Part shown: piece after piece, positions 25,484 to 33,116 of the stretch
Layout of the letters: each line of letters opens with the position of its first letter
Position numbering within the stretch: position 1 is the first letter of the stretch
From: Aliiruegeria lutimaris
Lineage (GTDB): Bacteria; Pseudomonadota; Alphaproteobacteria; Rhodobacterales; Rhodobacteraceae
DNA length: 64,000 nt
Assembly: GCF_900099935.1 (NCBI RefSeq)
Contig: NZ_FNEK01000029.1
Location: forward strand, 1 to 64,000
Reading direction: 5' to 3'
Program-made: the position numbers and the translations under genes
Notes under the pieces: generated by a model
Databases searched by the model: none
Seen by the model: the letters and a program-made list of their open reading frames with translations, nothing else
What the model was told of the DNA's origin: nothing

Positions 25484-25948
25484 TCAGTTTTCAGCGGCGC
25501 GATACGCCTTGTGGCAGGCGCCGCAGGCCGCGCCAAGCCCACCCATTGCGGCTTGCAGCGACGCGAGATCGGTTCCCGCCGCCGCTTCCATCGCGGTTGC
25601 GGCCTCTGAAAGCGCCGTGGCCTTTGCAACAACGTCGTCGAAATTGGCCCAGAGCTCGGGCAGCGCGCGGGTATTGGGATCGGCCGCATTGTCCGTTCCC
25701 TGCGGCCAGAGCGCCGAATGGTCGAGTTGTGTCAGCAATGCCAGATTGCCCGCCGCGCTGGATGCGGCCTCGGCGTCATAGGCCACGGCTTCCTTTGCCA
25801 TCGCCCCGAGTTGCCCAAGGTTGAACGCATAGAGCTGCATGATGTTCTTGCGGGCGGAAATGGCGGGGTTGGGCTTGTCCTGGGCCAGGGCCGTGCCGGC
25901 GACGGTTGCCGCGAGACCGCAACATACAAGGATGGAAGCGAGACGCAT
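25484..25948 (-). CDS. cycP: Cytochrome c'
   Basis: A 154-aa periplasmic cytochrome c'. It has a signal peptide (MRLASILVCCGLAATVAGTA, cleavage after LA near 22) and a single heme motif near the C-terminus, CGACHKAYR (142-150), as in cytochrome c' (CxxCHxxYR). The N-terminal ARKNIMQLYAFNLGQLGAM matches the four-helix-bundle start, where the Met/Leu/Phe residues shield the open distal heme face. Cytochrome c' binds NO and CO and protects from nitrosative stress. It is first of the two-gene cytochrome unit. Its promoter lies in the AT-rich divergent region with lysR. Confidence 0.9.
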   Translation of the reverse strand: MRLASILVCCGLAATVAGTALAQDKPNPAISARKNIMQLYAFNLGQLGAMAKEAVAYDAEAASSAAGNLALLTQLDHSALWPQGTDNAADPNTRALPELWANFDDVVAKATALSEAATAMEAAAGTDLASLQAAMGGLGAACGACHKAYRAAEN

Positions 25949-26045
25949 GAATACACTCCTGTTGATTTGTCTTTAATGACACCCACAGTTTAGCCTGTAA
26001 AAAAATTTTGATGACTCGCCATACATTTTTGTTACCTATTAAAAA

Positions 26046-26906
26046 ATGAACAAGTCACTTTGGGACGACATCCGATATGTCCTCGCCGTTGCCGAGACCG
26101 GCTCGCTGAATGCCGCCGCCACCCAACTGGGTGTCACGCACGCGACCGTGCTCAGGCGGGTGTCGATCTTCGAGCAGAAACATGGACAAGCGGTTTTTCA
26201 GAAACGGCCGACGGGATATCGCGTTTTGCCAGAGGCCGAACCGATCCTGGCGGAGGCGCGAAATGTCCGCGACGCGGTTCTGGCGCTGGATCGTGCCTTC
26301 CTCGGGACCGATCCCTCGCTCTCGGGACCGGTACGTATCGCTTCGACCGACAGCATCTGCACCTGCATCCTGCCGCCGATTGTGGAGGAGATTTCGAGGA
26401 TCCACCCGGACCTGGAGATTGTCCTCCAAAGTGCCAATTTCCGTCATGACTTTCTTCGCCTGTCAGCGGATATCGCGGTGCGCCCCGCAATTGGCCTCGA
26501 AGAGGGAATGTTCGGAGAAAAAGCCGGTTGCTTTGAATTTGCCGCTTACGCGACCGACAACTGCCGGGATGTCTGGCTGCGACTGGAAGGACCGCTTCAG
26601 CACATTCCCGTTGCAAAATGGATGCAGGAATCCATTGCCCCGGACCGGAGCAGCATCGGCTCCGACAGCTTTCTTGTGCTTCGGGAATTCATCGCGGCCG
26701 GCGCCGGATATGGGATCTTACCCGAATATGTCGGTGATGCAGATCAGCGTTTGACCCGGCTTGCGGCTGCAATCCCCGCATTCAGGACGCCGATCTGGGT
26801 GGCGACTCTCAAGGAACTCTCGAACAATGTACGCTTCCGCACGGTCCGGGAAATCCTGCGCGCCGAGATAGCAAAGACTCTCAGGCCGATTTCCGCGACG
26901 GTGTAG
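26046..26906 (+). CDS. LysR-family regulator
   Basis: A 286-aa LysR protein. The helix-turn-helix is at the N-terminus (MNKSLWDDIRYVLAVAETGS then LNAAATQLGVTHATVLRRVS). The substrate-binding-like effector domain covers about residues 90-280, with SGPVRIASTDSICTCILPPI and the flexible segment AAGAGYGILPEYVGD. It is divergent from the cytochrome c'/diheme cytochrome genes across an AT-rich 97-bp spacer and could regulate them, as LysR proteins often control the divergent gene. Effector unknown. Confidence 0.9.
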   Translation: MNKSLWDDIRYVLAVAETGSLNAAATQLGVTHATVLRRVSIFEQKHGQAVFQKRPTGYRVLPEAEPILAEARNVRDAVLALDRAFLGTDPSLSGPVRIASTDSICTCILPPIVEEISRIHPDLEIVLQSANFRHDFLRLSADIAVRPAIGLEEGMFGEKAGCFEFAAYATDNCRDVWLRLEGPLQHIPVAKWMQESIAPDRSSIGSDSFLVLREFIAAGAGYGILPEYVGDADQRLTRLAAAIPAFRTPIWVATLKELSNNVRFRTVREILRAEIAKTLRPISATV

Positions 26907-27028
26907 GACTTGCGAAAGAGCCGGCAACGTTTTTTGCCCAGCGTCAGGCAGGCGGCGCTGTTGGCTCCGTCATCCGATTTTTCGGAAGCCGAGGGGCGTT
27001 TTAATTTCTGATTGAAATGAAGCTGCGG

Positions 27029-28723
27029 TCAGCAGGCCTCCTCCGGTACCCGCAGCACCGCCCCGTCAGCGGCCGAACTCGCCAAATGCGCGTAGATGCC
27101 GAGATAACCTCGCGTGAATTTCGGCGCGGGACGGCTCCATTTCTCCAGCCGTTCGGCGATCTCGGTATCGGATGCGTGCAATTCCAGCTTGCCGGCAGGA
27201 ATGTCGATGGTAATGCGGTCGCCATCCCGCACCGCCGCCAGCGGTCCGCCGTCGGCGGCTTCCGGCGAGATATGTCCAACAAAACAACCGTTGTTGGTGC
27301 CGGAGAAGCGTCCGTCGGTGATCAACGCTGTCTTTTTCGCCAGGCCCATGCCGTAAAGGTACTTCATGGCCTTGAACATCTCGCGCATCCCCGGGCCGCC
27401 CTTGGGCCCTTCGTAGCGGATGACCACGACATGGCCTTCCTCGATGCGTCCGGCGAGGATCGCCTCTTCAGCGGCTTCCTCGGAGTCGAATACGCGCGCC
27501 ACGCCGCTGAAGACATGCATTGCCGGATCGATTGCGGCCGGCTTGGTGACTGCAGTCGCCGGCGCCAGATTGCCGCGCAGGATGGCGAGCCCCTTCTGCT
27601 CTCCGAACGGGCGGTCCATGCTGCCAATCACCTCCGGGTTCGGCGGGAATTTGTAGCGGTATCCTTCGAGGTTTTCTGTGACCGTTCCGCCGCTCACCGT
27701 CAGGCAATCACCGTGCAACAACGTGGCGACGGCCTGCATGACCCGCGGGATGCCGCCGGCCTTGTGGAAATCTTCCATGTCGTATTTCGAGGCGGGATTG
27801 ACCTTGGCGACCTGCGGCGTTGACGCGCTCAGGCGGTCATAGGCGTCCATCATCTGCGCCCCGCTGATCCCAAGTTCGGCGGCGACGGCGGTCAGGTGAA
27901 GCACCGCGTTGGTCGAACCACCGGTCGCCATCAACACGCGGATCGCGTTTTCCAACGCCTCGAAGGTAATGATGTTGTCGGCAGTCACGTTCCGAGCCAC
28001 CAGATCGACGATCACCTGCCCGGTGGCTTCGCCGAGGCGCAGCCGGTCGTTGTAGACGCCGGGCACAAGCGCGGCGCCGGGAAGGGACATGCCCATCGCT
28101 TCTGCCATGCAGCACATGGTGTTGGCGGTGCCGTAGAAGGCGCAGGAGCCACAGGTCGGGCCACAGGATTCTTCCAGGTTGCCGTAGGTGGCTTCGTCGA
28201 TCCGACCGCTTTTCAGCATCCCGAGCCCTTCGGACATCGTTGTCAGGTCGGACTTGCGCCCGTCGGACTCGACCCCTCCGAGCATCGGCCCTCCGGGCAG
28301 GAAGATGGCCGGGATACGCAGGCGCGCGGCCGCCATGAGCATGGCCGGGACGATCTTGTCGCACGAGCCGAGCAGAACGATGCCGTCGAGACGGTGTGCC
28401 TCGACCATGACCTCGATATCGCTGGCGATCAGGTCGCGCGAAGGGAGGATGAAATGCATGCCGGCATGTCCCTGGGCGGTGCCGTCGCAGGCCGCGATGA
28501 CGCCGAATTCGGCAACCGTTCCGCCCGCCATGTGGATGCCCTTGCGCACATGGTCGGCGAGTTGACGCAGGTTGGTATGTCCGGGAACGAGCTCGTTCCA
28601 TGCGTTGGCGATGCCGATGATCGGGCGATCGAGATCCGTCTCGGAGTAGCCGGCCGATTTGTAAATGCTGCGGTTGAAGCACCAATCGGGCTTTTTCAGG
28701 ATATCGCTGCTGCGGTTGGTCAT
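27029..28723 (-). CDS. IlvD/Edd-family dehydratase
   Basis: A 564-aa dehydratase of the dihydroxy-acid/phosphogluconate family. Fe-S cysteines lie in GSCDKIVPAM (Cys121) and GPTCGSCAFYGTANTM (Cys191/Cys194), and the C-terminal ITDGRFSGTNNGCFVGHISP is typical. The N-terminal VPGHTNLRQLADHVRKGI resembles E. coli IlvD rather than the CNLHL type of sugar-acid dehydratases. It could be a second dihydroxy-acid dehydratase in branched-chain synthesis or a sugar-acid dehydratase; the adjacent LysR gene and lack of other ilv genes favour a catabolic role, by inference. ATG 28723 has a modest ribosome site. Confidence 0.9.
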   Translation of the reverse strand: MTNRSSDILKKPDWCFNRSIYKSAGYSETDLDRPIIGIANAWNELVPGHTNLRQLADHVRKGIHMAGGTVAEFGVIAACDGTAQGHAGMHFILPSRDLIASDIEVMVEAHRLDGIVLLGSCDKIVPAMLMAAARLRIPAIFLPGGPMLGGVESDGRKSDLTTMSEGLGMLKSGRIDEATYGNLEESCGPTCGSCAFYGTANTMCCMAEAMGMSLPGAALVPGVYNDRLRLGEATGQVIVDLVARNVTADNIITFEALENAIRVLMATGGSTNAVLHLTAVAAELGISGAQMMDAYDRLSASTPQVAKVNPASKYDMEDFHKAGGIPRVMQAVATLLHGDCLTVSGGTVTENLEGYRYKFPPNPEVIGSMDRPFGEQKGLAILRGNLAPATAVTKPAAIDPAMHVFSGVARVFDSEEAAEEAILAGRIEEGHVVVIRYEGPKGGPGMREMFKAMKYLYGMGLAKKTALITDGRFSGTNNGCFVGHISPEAADGGPLAAVRDGDRITIDIPAGKLELHASDTEIAERLEKWSRPAPKFTRGYLGIYAHLASSAADGAVLRVPEEAC

Positions 28724-28858
28724 TTCTGTGTTCCCAAGGCGGACATCGGCCCGCGTGCCCTGGCCAGCGTGCTCGTCGCGAACGCGGCCATGTCTTCCCG
28801 GCAGTCCACCATCTTGTGACGGCTCGGTTCCATGACGGTCTCCCGCGTGGGCACGCTA

Positions 28859-28873
28859 ACGGTCGGGGACCGT
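28859..28873. promoter_or_regulatory. Short palindrome between ilvD-like and lysR genes
   Basis: Arms ACGGTC and GACCGT around GGG lie in the divergent region, 136 bp from the dehydratase start and 85 bp from the lysR start. An AT-rich stretch at 28883-28935 beside it probably holds the promoters. A LysR-binding role is possible but unproven. Confidence 0.35.
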
Positions 28874-28957
28874 AGGCGAGCAATCAATACAAAACAAATG
28901 AATTAATTTCTCGGAATGATATAGAAAATGGTATGCTTTTGCTTGGAACGTGACCTT

Positions 28958-29944
28958 ATGAATGATCCAATCCGGACGCCTCGGCATCATCCCCGCCTGA
29001 AGACGCGACAGATGACCTTGCTGATGGCGCTCGACGAGACGCGCAACATTCACCGTTCCGCGGAAGAAACCGGTATGAGCCAGCCCGCGGCCTCGAAGAT
29101 GCTCAAGGATATCGAAGGCGTATTCGGCGTGCCGCTGTTCGACCGGCTGCCACGCGGCATCCGACCAACAGAGTACGGCGAGGCGGTCATTCGCCACGTC
29201 CGCATGGCACTGGCGTGCCTTGCGCAGGCGCAGGAGTCGGTCGCGACGCTACAGGCGGGACTGTCCGGAAAGGTCAGTGTCGGCGCGATCATCACGCCCT
29301 GCCCTTCGCTGGTGCCGCAGGCGATCATCCGCACCAAGCGCGAGGCGCCAAATCTGAATATCAGCTTCGAGGTCAGCACCAGCAACGAGTTGGTGGCGGA
29401 CCTCAAGCGCGGCCAGGTCGACTTTGTGCTCGGGCGGATCCCGGAACAGGAGGACCAGCCGTCTCTGCTCTACGAGGAAATCTCGCGCGAGGTGCGCTGC
29501 GTCGTGGCGCGCGTCGGACATCCGCTGATGACGCGCAGCGACCTGAATCTTTCAGACCTCGCCCGTTTCGGCTGGATCCTTTCGGCGCGCGGGACCATCC
29601 TGCACAACCGCATCGACATGATGTTCCGCACCGCCGGCCTGGATCTCCCATCGAACACGGTCGAAACCACGTCGGTGCTGGTCGTCATGAACATGCTGAT
29701 GCACACCGATTTTCTGCACGCCGTGCCGGTCGACGTGGCGAGTTTCTACATGCGCACGGGCGAGATCGCCATGTTGCCGATCAATATTCCCTGCGCGGTG
29801 GAGAACTACGGGATCATCAGCCGCCGCGACGCAATCGCGTCCCCCGGCGCGTTGCTGTTGTTGCGGCATGTGCGCGAGGTGGCGGCGGAAATCTTCGAAC
29901 TGGAGCCCTCGGCGCCGACCACGGAGCCGTTTCCCCGTTTTTAG
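28958..29944 (+). CDS. LysR-family regulator (GbpR/CbbR-like)
   Basis: A 328-aa LysR protein. The DNA-binding domain reads LKTRQMTLLMALDETRNIHR then SAEETGMSQPAASKMLKDIE, with ARG-rich FDRLPRGIRPTEYG after it; this form is close to the GbpR (galactose-binding-protein regulator) subgroup. The effector domain follows (VGAIITPCPSLVPQAIIRTK to NYGIISRRD). ATG 28958 (MNDPIRTPRHHPR) is preferred over ATG 28928. It is divergent from the IlvD-like gene and probably controls it, sensing a sugar acid or related molecule. A hairpin with T tract follows its stop. Confidence 0.9.
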   Translation: MNDPIRTPRHHPRLKTRQMTLLMALDETRNIHRSAEETGMSQPAASKMLKDIEGVFGVPLFDRLPRGIRPTEYGEAVIRHVRMALACLAQAQESVATLQAGLSGKVSVGAIITPCPSLVPQAIIRTKREAPNLNISFEVSTSNELVADLKRGQVDFVLGRIPEQEDQPSLLYEEISREVRCVVARVGHPLMTRSDLNLSDLARFGWILSARGTILHNRIDMMFRTAGLDLPSNTVETTSVLVVMNMLMHTDFLHAVPVDVASFYMRTGEIAMLPINIPCAVENYGIISRRDAIASPGALLLLRHVREVAAEIFELEPSAPTTEPFPRF

Positions 29945-29975
29945 CCCCGTCACCTTTCGTCTCGATGGGCAACAC

Positions 29976-30021
29976 GCGGCTGTCCGTGGCGAGGAGAGCA
30001 GACGGCCGCCCCCTTTTTGTT
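29976..30021 (+). terminator. Rho-independent terminator after lysR
   Basis: A 9-bp stem (GCGGCTGTC at 29976-29984 with GACGGCCGC at 30001-30009, one G-U pair) with a 16-nt loop is followed by CCCCTTTTTGTTT. It lies between converging genes and serves the plus strand. Confidence 0.6.
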
Positions 30022-32736
30022 TCAGTTGGTGTCGGGCTGCCCTTTGCGGGCGAACACCAGCCGCATCTGCTTTTCGGTTTCCAGCAGGGCGAATACCAGC
30101 GCTCCTACGGATACGATCAACATGCCGTCGGTCAACGGCACCGGGTCGGTCCCGAAGATGGATTGCAGGGCCGGCAGGTAGGTGATGGCGAATTGCGCAG
30201 CGATCACCGTCAGGAGGCAAACCCATACCACGGGTGTCCCTCGCGCCGCCGACCACGTCAGCGAGGTGCCATGGATGTTTCGAATGAAGAACAGGTAAAA
30301 GATCTCCAGCACCACAAGCATGTTCATCGCCATGGTCTGCGCCAGTTCGAGCGAATAGCCCGCTTCGGTGGCGTAGAAGAAGATACCGAAGACCGCGCAG
30401 AGGAACAACGTCGAGGCAAAAACGATCTGCCAGGCCAGGGCGCCCGTCAGGATCGGTTGATCGCGCTTGCGGGGCGGACGACACATGGTGCCCGTCTCGG
30501 TGGGCTCGAAGGCGAGCGACAGCCCGAGCGTCACCGCCGTGATCAGGTTCACCCAGAGGATCTGCACCGCTGTGATCGGCAGCGAAAGCCCCGCGAAAAG
30601 CGCGACCACGATCGTCAGCCCCTCGCCGGCATTGGTTGGCAGCGTCCAACTGATGACCTTGGTGATGTTGTCGTAGACAGTGCGGCCCTCGCGCACTGCC
30701 GCAACGATCGAGGCGAAATTATCGTCGGCCAACACGAATTCCGCCGCGTCCTTGGCCGCTTCGCTCCCCTTCTGCCCCATGGCGATCCCGGCATCGGCAC
30801 GTTTCAGCGCCGGGGCATCGTTCACACCGTCGCCCGTCATCGCAACGATCAAGCCTTGCGACTGCAGGGCTTTCACGAGGCGCAGTTTGTGCGCGGGCGA
30901 GGTGCGGGCGAAAATGTCGATCTCTATGGCGGCCTCGGTGAGCGCGGCATCGTCCATCGCTTCGATGTCGGTGCCGTTCAGCACCTGCCGGGGATTCATC
31001 AGCCCGATCCGTTCGGCGACGGCCCGGGCGGTGGCGGCGTGGTCGCCGGTGATCATCTTCACGCGAATGCCCGCCCTGTCACACTCGGCCACCGCGTCGA
31101 TGACCTCAACGCGCGGTGGATCGATCAGGCCGATCAACCCGATCAGTGTGAGCTTGCCATCCAGATCGGCCGTATTGAGCACGACATGCTCCTGCGGCAC
31201 GGCGCGGGTTGCCACCGCGATCACCCGTTGTCCGTCAGCGGCCAGTTCCTCGACCATTCCATGCCAATGTGCCGGGTCCAGTTCCTCGTTGCCGCCTTCG
31301 GGCGCGCGCTGGTCGGCGCACATCGCCAGCACTTCCTCGGGTGCGCCCTTTACGTGGATCCGCGCATGGCCCTCGTGGTCGTGATGCAGGGTCGCCATGT
31401 AGCGATGGGCCGCGTCGAAGGCGATGGCGTCCGTTCGGCTCCAGAAGCGGAAGGGTTCAGCGCCTTCCTTCGTGATCTTCCCTGCCAGCGCCATCAGCGC
31501 GCCCTCCATCGGGTCGCCCTCGACGCGCCAGCCATCCGGTGAGCCGTTCAGCATCGCGTCGTTGCAGAGCCCGGCGGTACGGGCGAATTCCATCAACACC
31601 ACGTGCTCGTCAGGATGGGCATCGGCCTCGCGCCACTTCACCGCGCCCTCCGGGGCGTAGCCCTGACCATCGACGGAATAGAGATGTTCGGCAGCAACAA
31701 GGGTGGTCGCCATCATCTCGTTGCGGGTAAGCGTACCGGTCTTGTCCGAGCAGATGACCGAAACCGCGCCCAGTGTCTCGATCGCGGGCAGCCGCCGCAC
31801 GATGGTGTTGCGCCGCGCCATCGCCTGAACGCCAACGGCCAGGGTGATGCTGAGTACTGCCGGCAGACCTTCGGGAATCGCCGCCACGGACAGGCCGACC
31901 ACCGCCATGAACAGGTCCGCGAAGGCGAGATTCCCGACAAAATGGCCGTAGATCAACAAACTCCCTGCAACGAGCAGGATGAAAACCGTCAGCCATTTCG
32001 CGAAGATGTCCATCTGGCGGACCAGCGGCGTGGTCAGGGTCTCCACTTCCGACAGCATCCCGCTGATCTGTCCGATCTCGGTGTCGATGCCGGTCGCGAC
32101 GACGACACCCCGCCCCGATCCCGCAGCAGCTAGCGTCCCCGAAAACATCATCGAACTCCGGTCTCCAAGGACCGCCTCGGCCTCGACAGGCGCGGTGCCC
32201 TTGTCCACGGGGACGGATTCCCCGGTGAGGATCGCTTCCTCGACCCGCAGACTGCGTGCTTCGGTCAGCCGCAGATCGGCGGGCACACGGTCGCCTGCCC
32301 GCACCAGCACGATATCGCCCGGCACCAGCTCGGCCGCGTCCACGGTCATCCGCCGCCCATCGCGCAGAACGGCGGAGCGCAGCGCGAGCATCCCGCGGAT
32401 AGCGTCCATCGCGTTTTCGGCGCGGCCTTCCTGTACGTAACCGATGACGGCGTTGACCAGGACGACGGCCAGGATAACACCGGTATCCACCCAGTGCTGC
32501 AGGACTGCGGTAACACCAGCCGCGCCGATCAGGACATAGATCAGGACGCTGTGAAACTGCGCGACAAAGCGCAGGATGGCTGGCCGACGGGGCGGCTCCG
32601 GCAACCTGTTCGGGCCATCTCTCGCCAGGCGGCGCGCCGCCTCGGCGGATTCAAGGCCGCTTGCGGTTGTCCGGAGAATCGCAAGCACATCGTCTGTTGC
32701 GCTGGTATGGAATAGCGGTTTCGTCGTTTCCGGCAT
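30022..32736 (-). CDS. P-type cation-transporting ATPase (P2 type)
   Basis: A 904-aa HAD-type cation pump. Motifs in order are ILTGESVPVDKG (actuator), AAIPEGLPAVLSITLAVG (M4), ICSDKTGTLTRNEM (phosphorylated Asp), VKGAPEEVL (nucleotide domain), KMITGDHAATARAVAERIGL and TGDGVNDAPALKRADAGIAM. In M5, TNAGEGLTIVV keeps the Asn and Glu of Ca2+-ATPases, but M6 reads LWVNLITAVTLGLSLAFEP, with the SERCA Asp800 position replaced by Ala. The ion is therefore uncertain (Ca2+, Na+ or H+). It is not a heavy-metal P1B pump: no CPC or N-terminal Cys domain. It opens the stress block on the minus strand. Confidence 0.93.
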   Translation of the reverse strand: MPETTKPLFHTSATDDVLAILRTTASGLESAEAARRLARDGPNRLPEPPRRPAILRFVAQFHSVLIYVLIGAAGVTAVLQHWVDTGVILAVVLVNAVIGYVQEGRAENAMDAIRGMLALRSAVLRDGRRMTVDAAELVPGDIVLVRAGDRVPADLRLTEARSLRVEEAILTGESVPVDKGTAPVEAEAVLGDRSSMMFSGTLAAAGSGRGVVVATGIDTEIGQISGMLSEVETLTTPLVRQMDIFAKWLTVFILLVAGSLLIYGHFVGNLAFADLFMAVVGLSVAAIPEGLPAVLSITLAVGVQAMARRNTIVRRLPAIETLGAVSVICSDKTGTLTRNEMMATTLVAAEHLYSVDGQGYAPEGAVKWREADAHPDEHVVLMEFARTAGLCNDAMLNGSPDGWRVEGDPMEGALMALAGKITKEGAEPFRFWSRTDAIAFDAAHRYMATLHHDHEGHARIHVKGAPEEVLAMCADQRAPEGGNEELDPAHWHGMVEELAADGQRVIAVATRAVPQEHVVLNTADLDGKLTLIGLIGLIDPPRVEVIDAVAECDRAGIRVKMITGDHAATARAVAERIGLMNPRQVLNGTDIEAMDDAALTEAAIEIDIFARTSPAHKLRLVKALQSQGLIVAMTGDGVNDAPALKRADAGIAMGQKGSEAAKDAAEFVLADDNFASIVAAVREGRTVYDNITKVISWTLPTNAGEGLTIVVALFAGLSLPITAVQILWVNLITAVTLGLSLAFEPTETGTMCRPPRKRDQPILTGALAWQIVFASTLFLCAVFGIFFYATEAGYSLELAQTMAMNMLVVLEIFYLFFIRNIHGTSLTWSAARGTPVVWVCLLTVIAAQFAITYLPALQSIFGTDPVPLTDGMLIVSVGALVFALLETEKQMRLVFARKGQPDTN

Positions 32737-33116
32737 CGATTGTCACCTGGCTGACGCAGGACCGCTTGGCGATTCTTAAGACATACCCTCCCGCAGGCCC
32801 ACGCTTGCGTCTCCCAACGCCCATTCTACGGCAGTTGCAAGAAATCTGCCTTGATGCGGAGCAGTTCCACGCCCGTTCTGACGCAAAACTCTGCGAGGTC
32901 ACGCCCTTCACGCCCTGTTCGATCGCAGATTCTCCGGCATCCGTGCCTGTGTGCGTGATTGGAAGACGCGCGGATCGGAGAATTTCGGACGTTCCTTAAC
33001 GCAATAGTCACCCGAACTGGGGAAGCTCCCACCACCAACGTCCGAGAGAACCGGAAAACGCAACGGGTAGAACGCCCCGTCGGGTGTCGCACGCAAACAG
33101 GACAGGGTCATTCGCC
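32737..33116. other. Divergent intergenic region
   Basis: About 380 bp separate the ATPase (left) and the RTX-Hint gene (right). I see no gene and no strong palindrome. A TTGATGCGGAGCAG word at 32851-32864 is only a half-match to an FNR box. The ribosome region just before 33117 is poor (AGGGTCATTCGCC). Confidence 0.4.

Noticed and set aside
29215-31542. A 775-codon plus-strand open frame
   Set aside because: It lies antisense to the P-type ATPase and out of frame with the LysR gene. Its protein is Arg/Pro/His-rich without domains, as expected of a GC-rich shadow frame.
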